From Neelides folsomi (taxonomy: Eukaryota; Arthropoda; Collembola; Neelipleona; Neelidae), in assembly GCA_034687125.1 (NCBI GenBank), contig JAQGBZ010000582.1, positions 1 to 29,557 on the forward strand: a stretch of DNA of 29,557 bases, read 5' to 3'. How positions within the stretch are numbered: position 1 is the stretch's first letter; each line of letters starts with the position of its first letter. The position numbers were made by a program, and so were the translations under genes. Below the pieces are notes generated by a model that saw only the letters and a list, made by a program, of their open reading frames with translations, did no database searches and was not told the DNA's origin. Below, one piece after another: positions 10,177-21,469 of this stretch.

Positions 10177-10658
10177 TACAATTACTGATACTTAAATTAA
10201 CTTTACTTATACATTGTATAATATTTTGAAATAAAGACCAATAACGAATGGATAAATTGAAAATGAAATAATTAAAACAATAAATATTTTTTGATGTATA
10301 AATATTTTAATTAGAATTTGGAAATACAATTACCTATAGATAATTAGATTATTTGTATAGTAATTGAATTTATAAATATTTTCTTGAATGCATGTAATGA
10401 AAAGCATCCCACACAAATCGACCACGACATTCTTTTTGGCAACAATCGACTAAATGCTGCTCGCTTAATTCAGTCAAAAATGTACGGTTATTAATATTAT
10501 TACTGTTATTAATCTTATTAAATAAATTTATTGAAATGCTTATAGTTTTAATGAGAAAAAATCGCCATGCAAATTAAAACGGAAAACTATTTATTGCGAA
10601 ACTTTCATTTAGGTCAAAACAATTTATGATTTAATAAAATATTTAATTAACATTAAAA
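10177..10658. other. Intergenic, no gene seen
   Basis: AT-rich spacer before the scramblase start. A poly(A) signal (AATAAA, about 10230) for copy B is possible. The immediate upstream of the scramblase ATG has no clear TATA box. Confidence 0.5.
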
Positions 10659-11959
10659 ATGGTTGGTGAGAATTCTGACAAACCAGAAACGGTGCGAAAA
10701 CAATCCCATAGTGGAACTCACACAAAGAACAAAATCAGCCCTGAGGAAAATGATGAATTTGATTCCCCAAAACGGACATCTTTTGAAGAAGAAAACGAAA
10801 AATTTGAGAATCCGGAGACTCAGAAAGTTTCAGGGATTTTAACCAATCACAAAAAGAAGAAATCGATCATTAAAGTTCCCGAAACAATTTTAACTGTCGA
10901 GGCCAAAACCCTCACACCATCAGAAGCAGAAATCGGAATTCGACCTTATGAACCGCCAACTGCCGCCACGCACGATTTAATTTATCTCTTGCGAACAACT
11001 GGAATTTACATCAAAGAAGATTTCGACTCGGAGGAAGATACTCTGGGACTCAAGACGGAATTAAAATATCAAGTTTTTGACAATTTCCACAATCGGCTTT
11101 TTTTTGCTTATCAACGGAGCGATCCGCTTTGTGGATTTTGCGTCGAACGCAACGACGATTTCACTGTTCAGCTCAAGAATAAAGAAGGTCACGTGTCTTT
11201 GACCTTTGTCAAGAATGAAACTTGCTGTGGGGCGTGTTTTAGTGGGAATAAAGTTCTGGTTAAAGATTCAAATGGAGATATTGTTGGAACTGTAATTAAA
11301 AATTAATTTAAATTAAATATTAATAAACTTAATTATTTTTTGATTATTTAATTTCTTGTTTATTTAATTAAAATAATTGATTTTAATAGATTGAACAAAC
11401 TTCCGTCTGCACACCAAAATTCTCAGTTTATGGTCCACATCATGACACCGTTTTGGAAATTGTTGGACCAAAAAACTCAGGAGCTTGTTGTTATCGAAAA
11501 TCCTGGGTTTGTTGTTGCCGCCGTGGCCTTGAAGTTGAATTCAGGATTTACATCGGAGCAACGCAGGTTGGCCGGATTTACAAAAGTTATGCGAAAAAGA
11601 AGAAAAAGATTTCAATTGTGCCAACAGAAATCGTCGTTCCTTCTCCTTATATTTACGACACGGATAGCGTGGACAAATTCAAAGATGTCGATCAATTTGG
11701 AATCGAATTCAGAGAAGATTTTCATCCAGCTTTGAAGGGAACGTTAATTGGAGCAGTTTTCCTCCTTGACTTCCTTTATTACCAACATCATGACAAATAC
11801 CGGAAGGAAGAAGATTTTGGTGGAGCTGGAGATTGTTCAATTTTAACCGCCGTTTGTTCACGTGCTTCTTTCAAAGCCATCGCGTTCTTTAGTCTCTTTT
11901 TCCTCGCTTTTTATTTGATCGTTTTCAGTTTTCTCAATTTGCACACTTTGCTCAAATGA
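10659..11959 (+). CDS. Phospholipid scramblase, two exons
   Basis: Exons 10659-11291 and 11390-11959 join in phase 0 across a 98-bp intron to 400 aa. Residues 1-85 are polar, charged and disordered. The scramblase beta-barrel follows: ELKYQVFDNFHNRLFFAYQ, CCGACFSG, the DSNGDIVGTIEQ hairpin split exactly by the intron, VYGPHHDTVLEIVGP, and a Cys cluster CCYRKSWVCCCRR like the palmitoylated patch of the family. The closing motif FGIEFREDFHPALKGTLIGAVFLLDFLYYQ-type segment contains the hydrophobic core helix. Family members move phospholipids across the bilayer or act as lipid-binding regulators. Unusually the protein continues about 50 residues and ends with a second strongly hydrophobic stretch (IAFFSLFFLAFYLIVFSF), so it may span the membrane again. 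The longer C-terminus is the main departure from vertebrate scramblases. Confidence 0.9.
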
Positions 11960-13124
11960 ACCAATTAAAATAATAATCTAATTAATATTGGATTATATTT
12001 TTACAATATTTATCACACGACATTTATTGTATTTATTCCATTTAACCCAATTAACTCTAAATTATTTTTATTCATGTTAGTATTACGATTTATAATTTAA
12101 TGTCATTGTTTATTTGAACTATAAATAAATTATAATGTTTTATATGATATTTTTAAAATATTATTTATAAGTTCATCGTTACCATCATTAATTAAATTAA
12201 TAAAATATTAAATTAACCCCAGTCGTAATAAAAATTAACATTAATTGATAGTTTTTATTGGCATTGATCAATTGAGTAATTTTCCAATATTCCAATATGA
12301 AAAATGTTCCCAAATCCCCACAATGGCCCCAACACGAGAAAAAAGTTTTATATCACCTTTGTGAGATATGGAAAAAACATTGTGTTATCTAACTGATAAC
12401 TGATAAGATACCATTGAACCACATTATTGCTATTTGTCTATCCTCAATAAAATATTTGTTTTTTAATGATTCATCGCTAAATGGTCCGCAGATATCTTTT
12501 TAATTACAAAACGAGGATTTAAATGTCAATTAAACGCAGTTATTGAAGAGGTCATTTTGATTAGCAATTAAATTTAAAACATTTGCATATTCGTCGCATT
12601 TGGATTCAACGTGCCCTAGGAATTGTATTTTAAAACATTTCAATCAAATTGATAAATTTTAAATGACAGGGTTTAAGTGGGAAAATAACTTATAAAAGTG
12701 TAATGTGGATAAAAGCTATTTCAATACTATCAATACACTTTAACAGCTAATTCTGTTATATTAAAGTTAATATTTATATAACAGAATTAACTGTTGAACT
12801 GTATTGATAGTATTGTAATAGCTTTTATCGACATTACACAATTTTAATTGTAAAGTGATTAAGTGATCCATCCAAATAGACTTAATGTGTTTTAAATTTA
12901 AAGTTTAAAAACTCTGCTTATTTGTAAAATATAGAATAGGTTATCAACTCCATTGTTCATATTTGGTCGATTTAGTCGATTTAGGAAAATTTTATTATTT
13001 TGAGAGCCGTAGACTGTCGAGTGTTTTTGAGTTTTAAAGTTCTCATTGTGGATTGTTGAGTTGTTGGTGATAAAAATGAGGAGTTTGGGTTGAATCGAGG
13101 TGGAAGAACAAAGTCATTGCCACG
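11960..13124. other. Intergenic region with a long palindrome
   Basis: AT-rich spacer; no coding frame supported. It contains the hairpin at 12698-12839, listed separately, and the probable 5' leader of the hexosaminidase gene. Confidence 0.6.
12698..12839. repeat. Long palindrome with 62-bp arms
   Basis: Arms 12698-12759 and 12778-12839 are complementary at all but a handful of positions, separated by an 18-bp AT loop. Outer ends are gtgtaatgt/acattacac. No open frame. It looks like a small MITE, though no target duplication is evident; if transcribed it would form a long hairpin RNA. Confidence 0.85.
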
Positions 13125-16056
13125 ATGATTTTCAATTCTTACGGACGTTCCGTTTGGATTTTATCTTTGCTTTCTCAAGTCAATGGAATTCTTTATCCTT
13201 ACGAGCCACGTGGACCTCTACAAGTAAACAAACATTTTTTTATTTACTATTTCTAAATTAAATCACATTAAAGTATACATTACTACCTGTACAGAGTGGG
13301 TCATAAGTTGTTTTCATTTTTATACAATCGTTTATTTAAAAAGAAAGTAACTTATGGCCCACCCTGTACTGTATATACAAACAATAAATAAATACTAATA
13401 CATACATAACTACTATGTAACATATTAATAAATACTCATATGTAATTAAAGGTTATGAATGAGTTTGCATTTGGATTTTCAATGAATTGTTTAAATTTTG
13501 CTTATTTAAATTAAGGGCGAAATTCCACCACCCGGAACGCCATGGCCAATTCCACGTAAAATGGAGTCTACATCAGAACGAGTTTCAATTTCTCGTTTCA
13601 CATTCACATCAAATGTGAAGGTTCCCTGCGAACCGTTGGAATTTGCATTTGAGAAATATTCAAAATACGAATTCAATTTCATTCCGATTGAAACCCCCGA
13701 CCCGAATTTCCCTTCTTTGAAAAATGTCCAAGTGACAATTAATTCTGAAGTTATAAACACGGGCTGTTTGGATTATCCGCAATTCACTGAAGACACTTTA
13801 AATGAACATTGTACGTTTTAAGGTTTTTAAACTTCTTATTTTTATTATTTAATTACATTTAATTACTAGTGTCAGGTCAGAATGCAAATCTATCGAGGAT
13901 TTGGAATAACTATTTATAATTTAATTAAATATTTAATAAAAACTCTTAAATTAAATAATGTAAACAGACGAATTGAAAATCGGAGTTGATGGGAATGGAG
14001 CCGCCGTTGCTTTCATTGAGACGATGACAATTTGGGGAGCTTTGAGAGGAATTGAAACATTTTCTCAACTTATTTGGTCAAATAACAACTACGAGGATTA
14101 TCATTATTATCTCAATCATACAAATATCATCGATTGGCCAAGATTCGCATGGAGAGGTTTATTTTCATTAAATGCTCTTTAAATAATTTTTGAACCTTCT
14201 AACAACTACATCTTTAAATATTAAAATGGGATTATTGATTTAATTAAATGTTATTTAATTTATTAATTCGGACTTTAGGGTTGATGATCGACACAGCTCG
14301 GCATTATTTACCTCAGGAAACAATTACACAAATCTTGGATGGGATGTTGTACAACAAATTAAATGTTTTGCATTGGCACATTGTTGATGATCAGAGTTTT
14401 CCATATGTTTCCAAAAAATTTCCACAACTTTCAGAAAAAGTAAACTTTAAGTTAATATTAATTAACTAAAGGTTATAAATTACAAAAATTGTATTGATTA
14501 TAATGGTTGATTGATTTTGATGTTTATTCTAAATTTGAAAAAGGGCGGATATAAAAATGGTATGCTTGTTTATACTCCTGAAACCATCGAGCAAGTTACG
14601 AATGACGCGAGAGTTAGAGGAATTCGAGTCATTTTTGAATTTGACACTCCTGGACATACGGGAGGATTTGGAAAAGCTTTCCCAGGTAAGATCTTAAAAT
14701 TTAAAATTCACAAAGGAAATAAATCTTAATTATAAATCCTTAATAAAGTTACATTAATCTTAATTATGAATTATTAAATTAAATAGAACTTTTGACTCCG
14801 TGTTACGGAAATGGAACCGCGGGAACTCCAAATTACCCTTATCATGCTGCGAGAGAAAATTTTGATCCGACCAATGAAGACGTTTATGAATTCATAAGGG
14901 ATTTCTTTTTTGAAATTGTTTCTTCTGTTTCAAATGACGCCTTTGTTCATCTTGGGATGGATGAAGTAATTTAAATAATTAAATAAATTTAACTATTAGC
15001 TAATTTACTAATTACTAAATACCATATTAAAATACTTGTTAGAGAATATTTAATGATAGAGAATTCTTAATGAATTGAGTTTTGAACTTTTGAAGTTATT
15101 TTCATTATTAAAATTTTCAGGTTTATAAACCCTGTTGGGAATCTTCACCGGTAATTCGTGAATTTATGGATTTAAACAATTATACGAGTTATGGTCAAGT
15201 TCAAGAACATTACACAAAGCGGCATTTGGAAATGGTGAGATCTTTGGGAGCTTCGATGGTCGTGTGGGAAGATCCAATTGACGAAGGAGTCGTCATGGAC
15301 AAAGACATTATCATTCAAGCATGGAAAGATTGGCCAGATTGGCCAAGTAGAGTTCAAGTAAAATAATTCATTTTAATTACAATTTACTAATTTCAATTAA
15401 TTATCATCAGTACCTATTTTAATTTTATTCACAGTTTTAATAAAAATGATTATTTAATTAGAACATTTTGAATTTGGGCCATCGCGTGATTTTGTCTTCC
15501 TGTTGGTACGTCAATTACATCGCTTATGGAGAAAAATGGAAGGATTATTACAAGTGCGATCCGATCCTTGATTTGCCTTTTAGTAAAAATAAAACACCAG
15601 CATTTTAAAAATTATTTAAATATGCTAAATAATATTTAAAATTATATTTAATCATTAATTAATTACATAATTAAGATTTAATTATTTTAAAGTTACTGAA
15701 GATCAAAAGCATTTGGTTCTTGGTGGGGAAGCGGCAATTTGGGGTGAATTTGTTGACAGGACCAACATCATCCCTCGGTTGTTTCCTTTTGTTGGCGCTG
15801 TGGCTGAGAAACTTTGGTCAAGGGCCAATGTAAGTTCTGTTGAAGATGCTATGCACAGATTGGATCAACATCGATGCAGAATGTTACAGTAAGTATTGAA
15901 ATTAATAAATGACTACCACAATCTCCATTTATTGCCATTTTACTTTAATGGCAAACTTTCTCATATTAAATTTAACTCTTTAACTTTAATTCCAGGCGCG
16001 GATTACAAGCTCAACCAATACTAAACGGCTATTGTGAACAAGGCGGGGTTTTTTAA
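13125..16056 (+). CDS. Beta-N-acetylhexosaminidase (GH20), ten exons
   Basis: Exons 13125-13223, 13516-13810, 13968-14156, 14279-14439, 14544-14685, 14787-14965, 15121-15357, 15462-15582, 15693-15888 and 15996-16056 join in phase to 559 aa, normal for the family. A short hydrophobic N-terminus suggests a signal peptide. The first half carries the GH20b-type domain ([23 protein letters not shown]). The catalytic barrel shows [45 protein letters not shown], and the catalytic Asp-Glu pair in HLGMDE, where most relatives have HLGGDE. Later motifs are [18 protein letters not shown] and AEKLWSR. It removes terminal GlcNAc or GalNAc from glycans, glycolipids or chitin oligomers, in lysosomes or outside the cell. 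No defects seen. Confidence 0.94.
13290..13368. mobile_element. Mariner-type MITE hairpin in hexosaminidase intron 1
   Basis: A 79-bp element starts TACAGAGTGGGTCATAAGTT and ends with the matching complement AACTTATGGCCCACCCTGTA. TACAG(A/G)GTG ends with TA borders are typical of Tc1/mariner elements. The centre is AT-rich and noncoding. Confidence 0.75.
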
Positions 16057-16846
16057 ACTCTAAAATTTTCAAGTTTTTGTTAGTTTTTGCTATTTATTTC
16101 TAGATGAGTGTTTTTAATAATTAAACTTGTGCTATTTTAATGCTGCTGTGATTATAATTTTATAATATATAATGTTAAATATAAAACTGTTAAAGATATA
16201 TATCAAAAGTTTACACTTACACTTAATTAACATTATAAAATAGTTAATTAACAATAATATGCTAATATGAATACTCATGTAAAGATTTTAAAAATGATTA
16301 AAAATAAGCGTTTATTACAAGTTATAAGTGTAATTATGTAAAGTGTATTATTTAATTTCATCATTAGTTGATTAATTAATTAAATAAAAAATATAAATTA
16401 ATTGTTCTAATCATTTCCTAATTCATTATTACATATGTAATTTCATTGAAATTGTTTTTTTATCTCAAACTGCTGGTTGATCTTGTAAATGGTTAAGGAA
16501 AGAAAAAAGGTCCAAGGACGTGAAGTTAAAGTCAAACAGGTTTGTGAGATCTGATTGTATTTAATACTCATGTATTTAAATCACTGCATTTGTATTTCTC
16601 ATCTCTGCGCGTTGGGTGAAATGTTCGCACATTGAAATGGTCAATGTCAAAGACATTGGACGAGAATTTCCAGGTCTGTATGTGTTAGGTGTTAAATGTG
16701 TAGATTTGCTATTTGGGAAGAATCAGGTTCTTCCACCTGCGAAACAAAATCTTTAAACCTCTTCCATTTATTCCAAAAACATTGAGTTTGAAATCCAAAA
16801 GACTTTCACAATTTAAATCCGTCTAATCCATGCGCCTTCAGCAAAA
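16057..16846. other. Intergenic, no gene seen
   Basis: 3' flank of the hexosaminidase and 5' flank of the modular protease. Very AT-rich up to about 16480, then more balanced. A short open frame from ATG 16489 (MVKERKKVQGREVKVKQ) runs to a GTTTGT site but nothing supports it as an exon. Confidence 0.5.
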
Positions 16847-19800
16847 ATGAAAAAGAGGGAAATTCAAAAATCTTGGGCTTTTTTCCTCTCCTTCTTTTTT
16901 ATTTTTTCCATTTTACCGAATTCTTTGGAGCAGAAATTGGAATTTGCGCAAGGTCATTATTTTTGCCAATTTATTGTTAATTTAACAATTTAATAATAAT
17001 TTAACTTTCATTTTAATATTAAATTCATTTTCATTTGATAAATAATAAATGTTTAAAATCGATCAGTTATATTTTATTTAATTGTAAAATTAAAATATTT
17101 GGGTTTTAATTAAAATATCAGTGTAACGTAAAACATAATGTTTTTTTTGTTTATAAAGATGAAGTTTGTGGAATTCTTGAGGAAAATGAAAACGACATGA
17201 GAACTTTGGTTCCTTGGACGGCAGCCATTTTCCAACGCGGAAACGATAAACAAAATTTCACGTTTTTTGTCACAGGGACAATTTTAGGTCCAACGGCCAT
17301 TTTAACAGTTTTTGGAAATGCTTATGGAAGCACGAAAAATAAATCTGGAAAATATTATTTACCCAATCCCAAGCGTCATTTAATTGCTGTTGGACTTAAA
17401 GCTAATCATTTTTCAGCAAGAGATAAATTCACACAATTTGCTGAGGTTTGAATTTTCATTATTAATACATTTATTTAAATAAATAAATTATCATTAATGT
17501 TATTAATTAATTAAAGGTAGAATACATCCTCCCATTCCAAAACCAACAACCGAAAAATGATCAATTCAACTTGGTTATTTTCCATTTAAAAACCGCGCTT
17601 AAATTGGACGGACCTTACGCCAAAGCCGCGTGTTTGCCGTTGTTCATGCGAGCTTTGCCATTCAGTTTGGAAACGAGCGACGCTGAAGTTCGCCAAGGAG
17701 GTTTCGTTTATTCCCAAAGACCAGACAGAATTTTAAACCTCGCTTCAATTAGCGTTAGATTCCCTTCCAAAGAAGCCTGCACGACTGTTTTCGAACATCA
17801 TTATCGTTTCTCACAAGAACCGTTCATCTGCGGGAAGAACAACTTGGACAATGGGAAAGCAAAATGTACACAAGTTGGAACAGCGCCGATGATTCCGGCT
17901 TATAACAGATGGTTCATTGGTAATTAATTTACATTTTAATTGCATAAACCAAATTATCGAGAGAACAATAATTAACTGAACTATTTAATTAAATATTTAA
18001 TTAAATGATTTTTAATTAATTTAACAGTCGGAGTTACAGCAATGATACCTAAAAATGATACACCAAATCGATGTAATGAAAATACTGTTTACATTTATGG
18101 GAAACTTGTTAAATCAGTGGATTGGTTGTTAAATAACATAAGGTTAAACATTTAAACTCATTTAACATTATAATTAATTTAATATTTTAATAATTTGAGA
18201 TTTTTTAAGATTTTTATTAATATTAATTACACTTAAATATATTATCACTTTAAGAAAATTAATTAAAAATTACTTTTTCCAGAGCTCCTATTGGCCATTA
18301 TCCTTGTGATGATGCCTCAATTATCCCACTTAATAAAGTCTGCGACCAACATGATGATTGTCCCAATGGCGAAGACGAAGACGAAATTTATTGCAGAGCG
18401 AGGAATCCATGCATTGCTGGTGGGAAAACGAAAGAATGTGGGGTTTATGGCCCTTGCATTTTGCCATCACAAGTCTGCGACGGAAACGACGATTGTGGAG
18501 ATGGAACTGATGAACAAAATTGTCCTGATTTCTCTTTTAAAGATAGAAGTAATATTACAAGTAGTGAAAAAGGGAAATGTCATCAAATACAAATATCAGA
18601 GGTTAATTAAAATAATGATAAATAAATCTAATTTATATTCAAAAGTCAAAACTAATTAACTAACAATTTAAATTGTAATTAGAAACTAAGTACAATTACC
18701 TGCTAAGTGCTAAGCTGCTAAGTAATTATTCTCAAGTCAAGTTTAGAAAAAGATTTGACTTTTTGCCAAAAAGGCGCAGGATATAGTAAGTGGTTAGTTG
18801 TAATACTACATGTGTGTTTTTAACTTTACTAAATCTTGCGCTTTTTGGCAAAAATTCAAATCTTTTTTTAACTTGTTGAGAGTAATTATTTAATTATAGA
18901 AAAAATTAAATGTATTTTAAAATTTTAAAAGGGAGTTGAGATCGAATGCAGACACAAAGATGGAACAAAAACTAATTGTAGCGAAGCACGAGAAGGAACA
19001 ACTGTTGAATTGAGATGTAACAGATTTTACAAATTGACCAATGACAGAAGTGTTAAAAAGACAGAGACGATGGAATGTCAAAAAGATGGTCATTGGAATC
19101 CACCCGTAACATTAACATTTGGATGTGAACCAGGTAAATTAAAAAATAAATTAAATACAATCAATCTGCTAATTAATACGTTTATTACAATCAATGCGCT
19201 GATTAATTAATTAGGAAGATTCAAGGCAAAAAATTAATAATTTCATTTTTTTTATTAATTTAGAATGCGGAATCAACCCCAATGATTTTGTCCCATTTAT
19301 CGTCAAAGGTCAAGAAGCGACTGAATCCAATGCTTTTCCTTGGCACGCCACGATGTTTTACAAAGACAAGAAAAATGAATATAAATTCATCTGTGGGGGT
19401 TCATTGATTGAGAAAAGCGTTATGATCACTGCAGCACATTGCGTCACTGATTCCTCGGGATCTTTGCTACCGAGAAATAATTTCAAAATTGTTTTAGGAG
19501 CCAAAAGCTCAACTTACACAAAAATCCAGCTTGATAAAAAATCGCAAGTTTTTGACGTAATTTTTCATAATAAAATTAATCTTTCATCTTTCAAATTTCT
19601 TAATAAGGCCATAAGAAATAATTCAATAATTATTATGAATGACTATATTTTGCGAATGGTTAAAACAATGTGGGAATGTTTAAATAGATCAAGAAACATT
19701 ATGTGCCGCCAACTTATGACACGAGAACTTTGCAATCCGACATTGCTGTAATTGAATTAAGTGGAAATGCAGAATTTGGCGAACGCGTTCGGCCAATTTG

Positions 19801-20659
19801 TTTGCAATCGAGCAATTCGGAGATTCCACCGGCTGGGACAATTGGACAGGTTTTAAATCCACTTTTAATAATTTTTACCTAAATTATTGAATTTTTGTAT
19901 TTTGAATTGTAATTTGTCGAGGGATTGAGACATTCATAGTGAATAGGATAAATCGCTTCCGCGTAGGCCTTGTGGTCCATTGCAAGCTTCCTCTACGAAC
20001 TTAAGTATTTTGTGCTTATTTGTATGTTGATGGTTTTTTAAAAGGTTCCAGGATTTGGATTCAATGAAAAGCAAGTGATTTCTGAAACTCTTCAATTTAA
20101 TGGATTTCCGGTCATTTCACCAGAGGAATGTACTAGAGCTTTGAAAAGAATCCCGCCACTTCAAACATTTTGCGCGGGATTTAGAAATGGTAAAAATATT
20201 CTTCAAAGCAATTAATTAAAGGAGTTAACCTAACATTAAGATAAAGTACGTAGCTTTAAGTTAGAGTAGCAATAAATTGATGCAACTCTAACATTAAGTA
20301 AATTAAAATTAAATTAAATTGAGATTAAAGAAAAATGTAATAAAATGAATGATAAATTATTATACAGGGACTGCCGTATGCCAAGGTGATTCTGGCGGTG
20401 GGATGGTTTTCTTAGAAGAATCCAATAATGGACAACGTTACTTTCTAAAGGTTCATTATTATTACGATTATTATTTTTTAGCTTTAACATTTAGAGTTAG
20501 TAAATATTTAAAACTAATCATTTAAATTGTGTTTAGGGTATTGTGAGTCATGGAGAAGCGAAAGAAGGCCGTTTATGCGATCCAGAAAATTACGCCGTTT
20601 TCACTCACGTTGATGATTATTACGATTGGATATTTGAAATTACAAAACATTTAAATTAA
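16847..20659 (+). CDS. Modular serine protease with N-terminal pseudoprotease domain, eleven exons
   Basis: Exons 16847-16952, 17159-17445, 17517-17919, 18028-18142, 18283-18601, 18932-19133, 19264-19556, 19688-19849, 20045-20189, 20368-20450 and 20537-20659 join in phase to 745 aa. Residues 1-30 are a signal peptide. Residues ~38-303 look like a chymotrypsin-fold domain lacking the triad: PWTAAIF and GTILGPTAILT without the His motif, NLVIFHLKTAL without Asp, CTQVGTAPMI where GDSGGP should be. Two LDLa repeats follow (C312-C341, C356-C384, each with the CDxxDDCxxGxDE pattern), then a sushi domain (~415-475). The C-terminal protease is complete: His536 (TAAHC), Asp593 (SDIAVIEL), Ser686 (GDSGGG). 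LDLa-sushi-protease is the layout of modular serine protease, the initiator of insect Toll/melanisation cascades. The activation site is F|IVKG, not after Arg/Lys, and the S1-pocket residue (trypsin 189) is Ala, so self-activation with non-tryptic specificity is plausible. Confidence 0.9.
18721..18890. repeat. Imperfect inverted repeat in intron 5 of the modular protease
   Basis: Arms 18721-18790 and about 18824-18890 match in inverse orientation over ~67 bp, including agtaattattctcaa at the outside and tttttgccaaaaaggcgca inside. The spacer is about 33 bp. No coding frame; probably a MITE or remnant. A target duplication is not clear. Confidence 0.75.
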
Positions 20660-20689
20660 AATTTTTATTTCCTCTGAGGCCTCGTGATA

Positions 20690-20695
20690 AATAAA
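20690..20695 (+). terminator. Poly(A) signal of the modular protease gene
   Basis: AATAAA occurs 31 bp after the stop codon. Confidence 0.6.
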
Positions 20696-20699
20696 AATG

Positions 20700-21469
20700 A
20701 CATTTTTATAGTTCAAGATGACAATGATATTTTATTCATTTTATATGTACTTTGAGATATGCAATGAAATGATTAATGATATTACTACAACTTACAATGA
20801 TATGATATTATGATGTGTTTTAAGTCTTTTTAGAAATCGTTTCCATTTTTATGTTTTCCACTTTTAAAGTATTCTCTTTGTGTGTAATTTTGCTTAAAAC
20901 CTTGTTTGGAAAACAATTTGAATAAACACCATTTTATGGTTTTACTATTAACATTATCAAAATATTTCATTTTAATAATAAAATTGTTTTTTTTTTGCAA
21001 ATTAGCATTGAAAATTTTCATATAAATAATGCAAAAAAATCACTTGTACTTTATTCAATCGATAAATCAATATTTTTTTAATTAACAAAAATTAATTTTT
21101 CATTTGAAAATAAAAGCTTTCATATTTTTAGCTATTTTTTTCGTATTCTTCAAATTGGTAAGTTTTTAATTAAAAAATTATTAATTGAAAAATTACCAAA
21201 ACATCTTAATGTATAATTAATTTTAGAAAACTAATTTGATATAATTTCTCATTTTGAAGCATTTTGTAGAAGGAAAGAAACATGGAAATGAACAAATTGC
21301 AGATTTAAATGAAGATTTTAAAGAAGTAAAAGCTTTTCAAATTGTCGACCAAGAAGTTAAAGAGGAATGTTGAACAATCGAAAGATGTTGCAAAATTTGT
21401 AATTAACTTGATTTTGAAAATGTAAAGTCTCGAGTTGTTGGTGTTTGTGCGATTATTAAATAAATAGAT
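20700..21469. other. Spacer between convergent genes, with a possible small peptide relic
   Basis: The modular protease and the gustatory receptor converge here. A stretch at 21110-21168 reads a hydrophobic leader (KIKAFIFLAIFFVFFKL) to a GTAAGT donor, and 21271-21373 reads an acidic, Lys-rich tail ending ..VKEEC and stop. No ATG precedes the leader (TTG in its place) and splice phases do not agree, so a working gene is not supported; it could be a decayed secreted-peptide gene. Confidence 0.3.

Noticed and set aside
16489..16541. Possible first exon MVKERKKVQGREVKVKQ before a GTTTGT site
   Set aside because: The modular protease already has a good signal-peptide exon at 16847, and phases do not require an upstream coding exon.
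20830..21021. 63-aa minus-strand open frame
   Set aside because: Lys/Asn/Phe-rich, typical of chance frames in AT-rich DNA; no acceptor, donor or domain.
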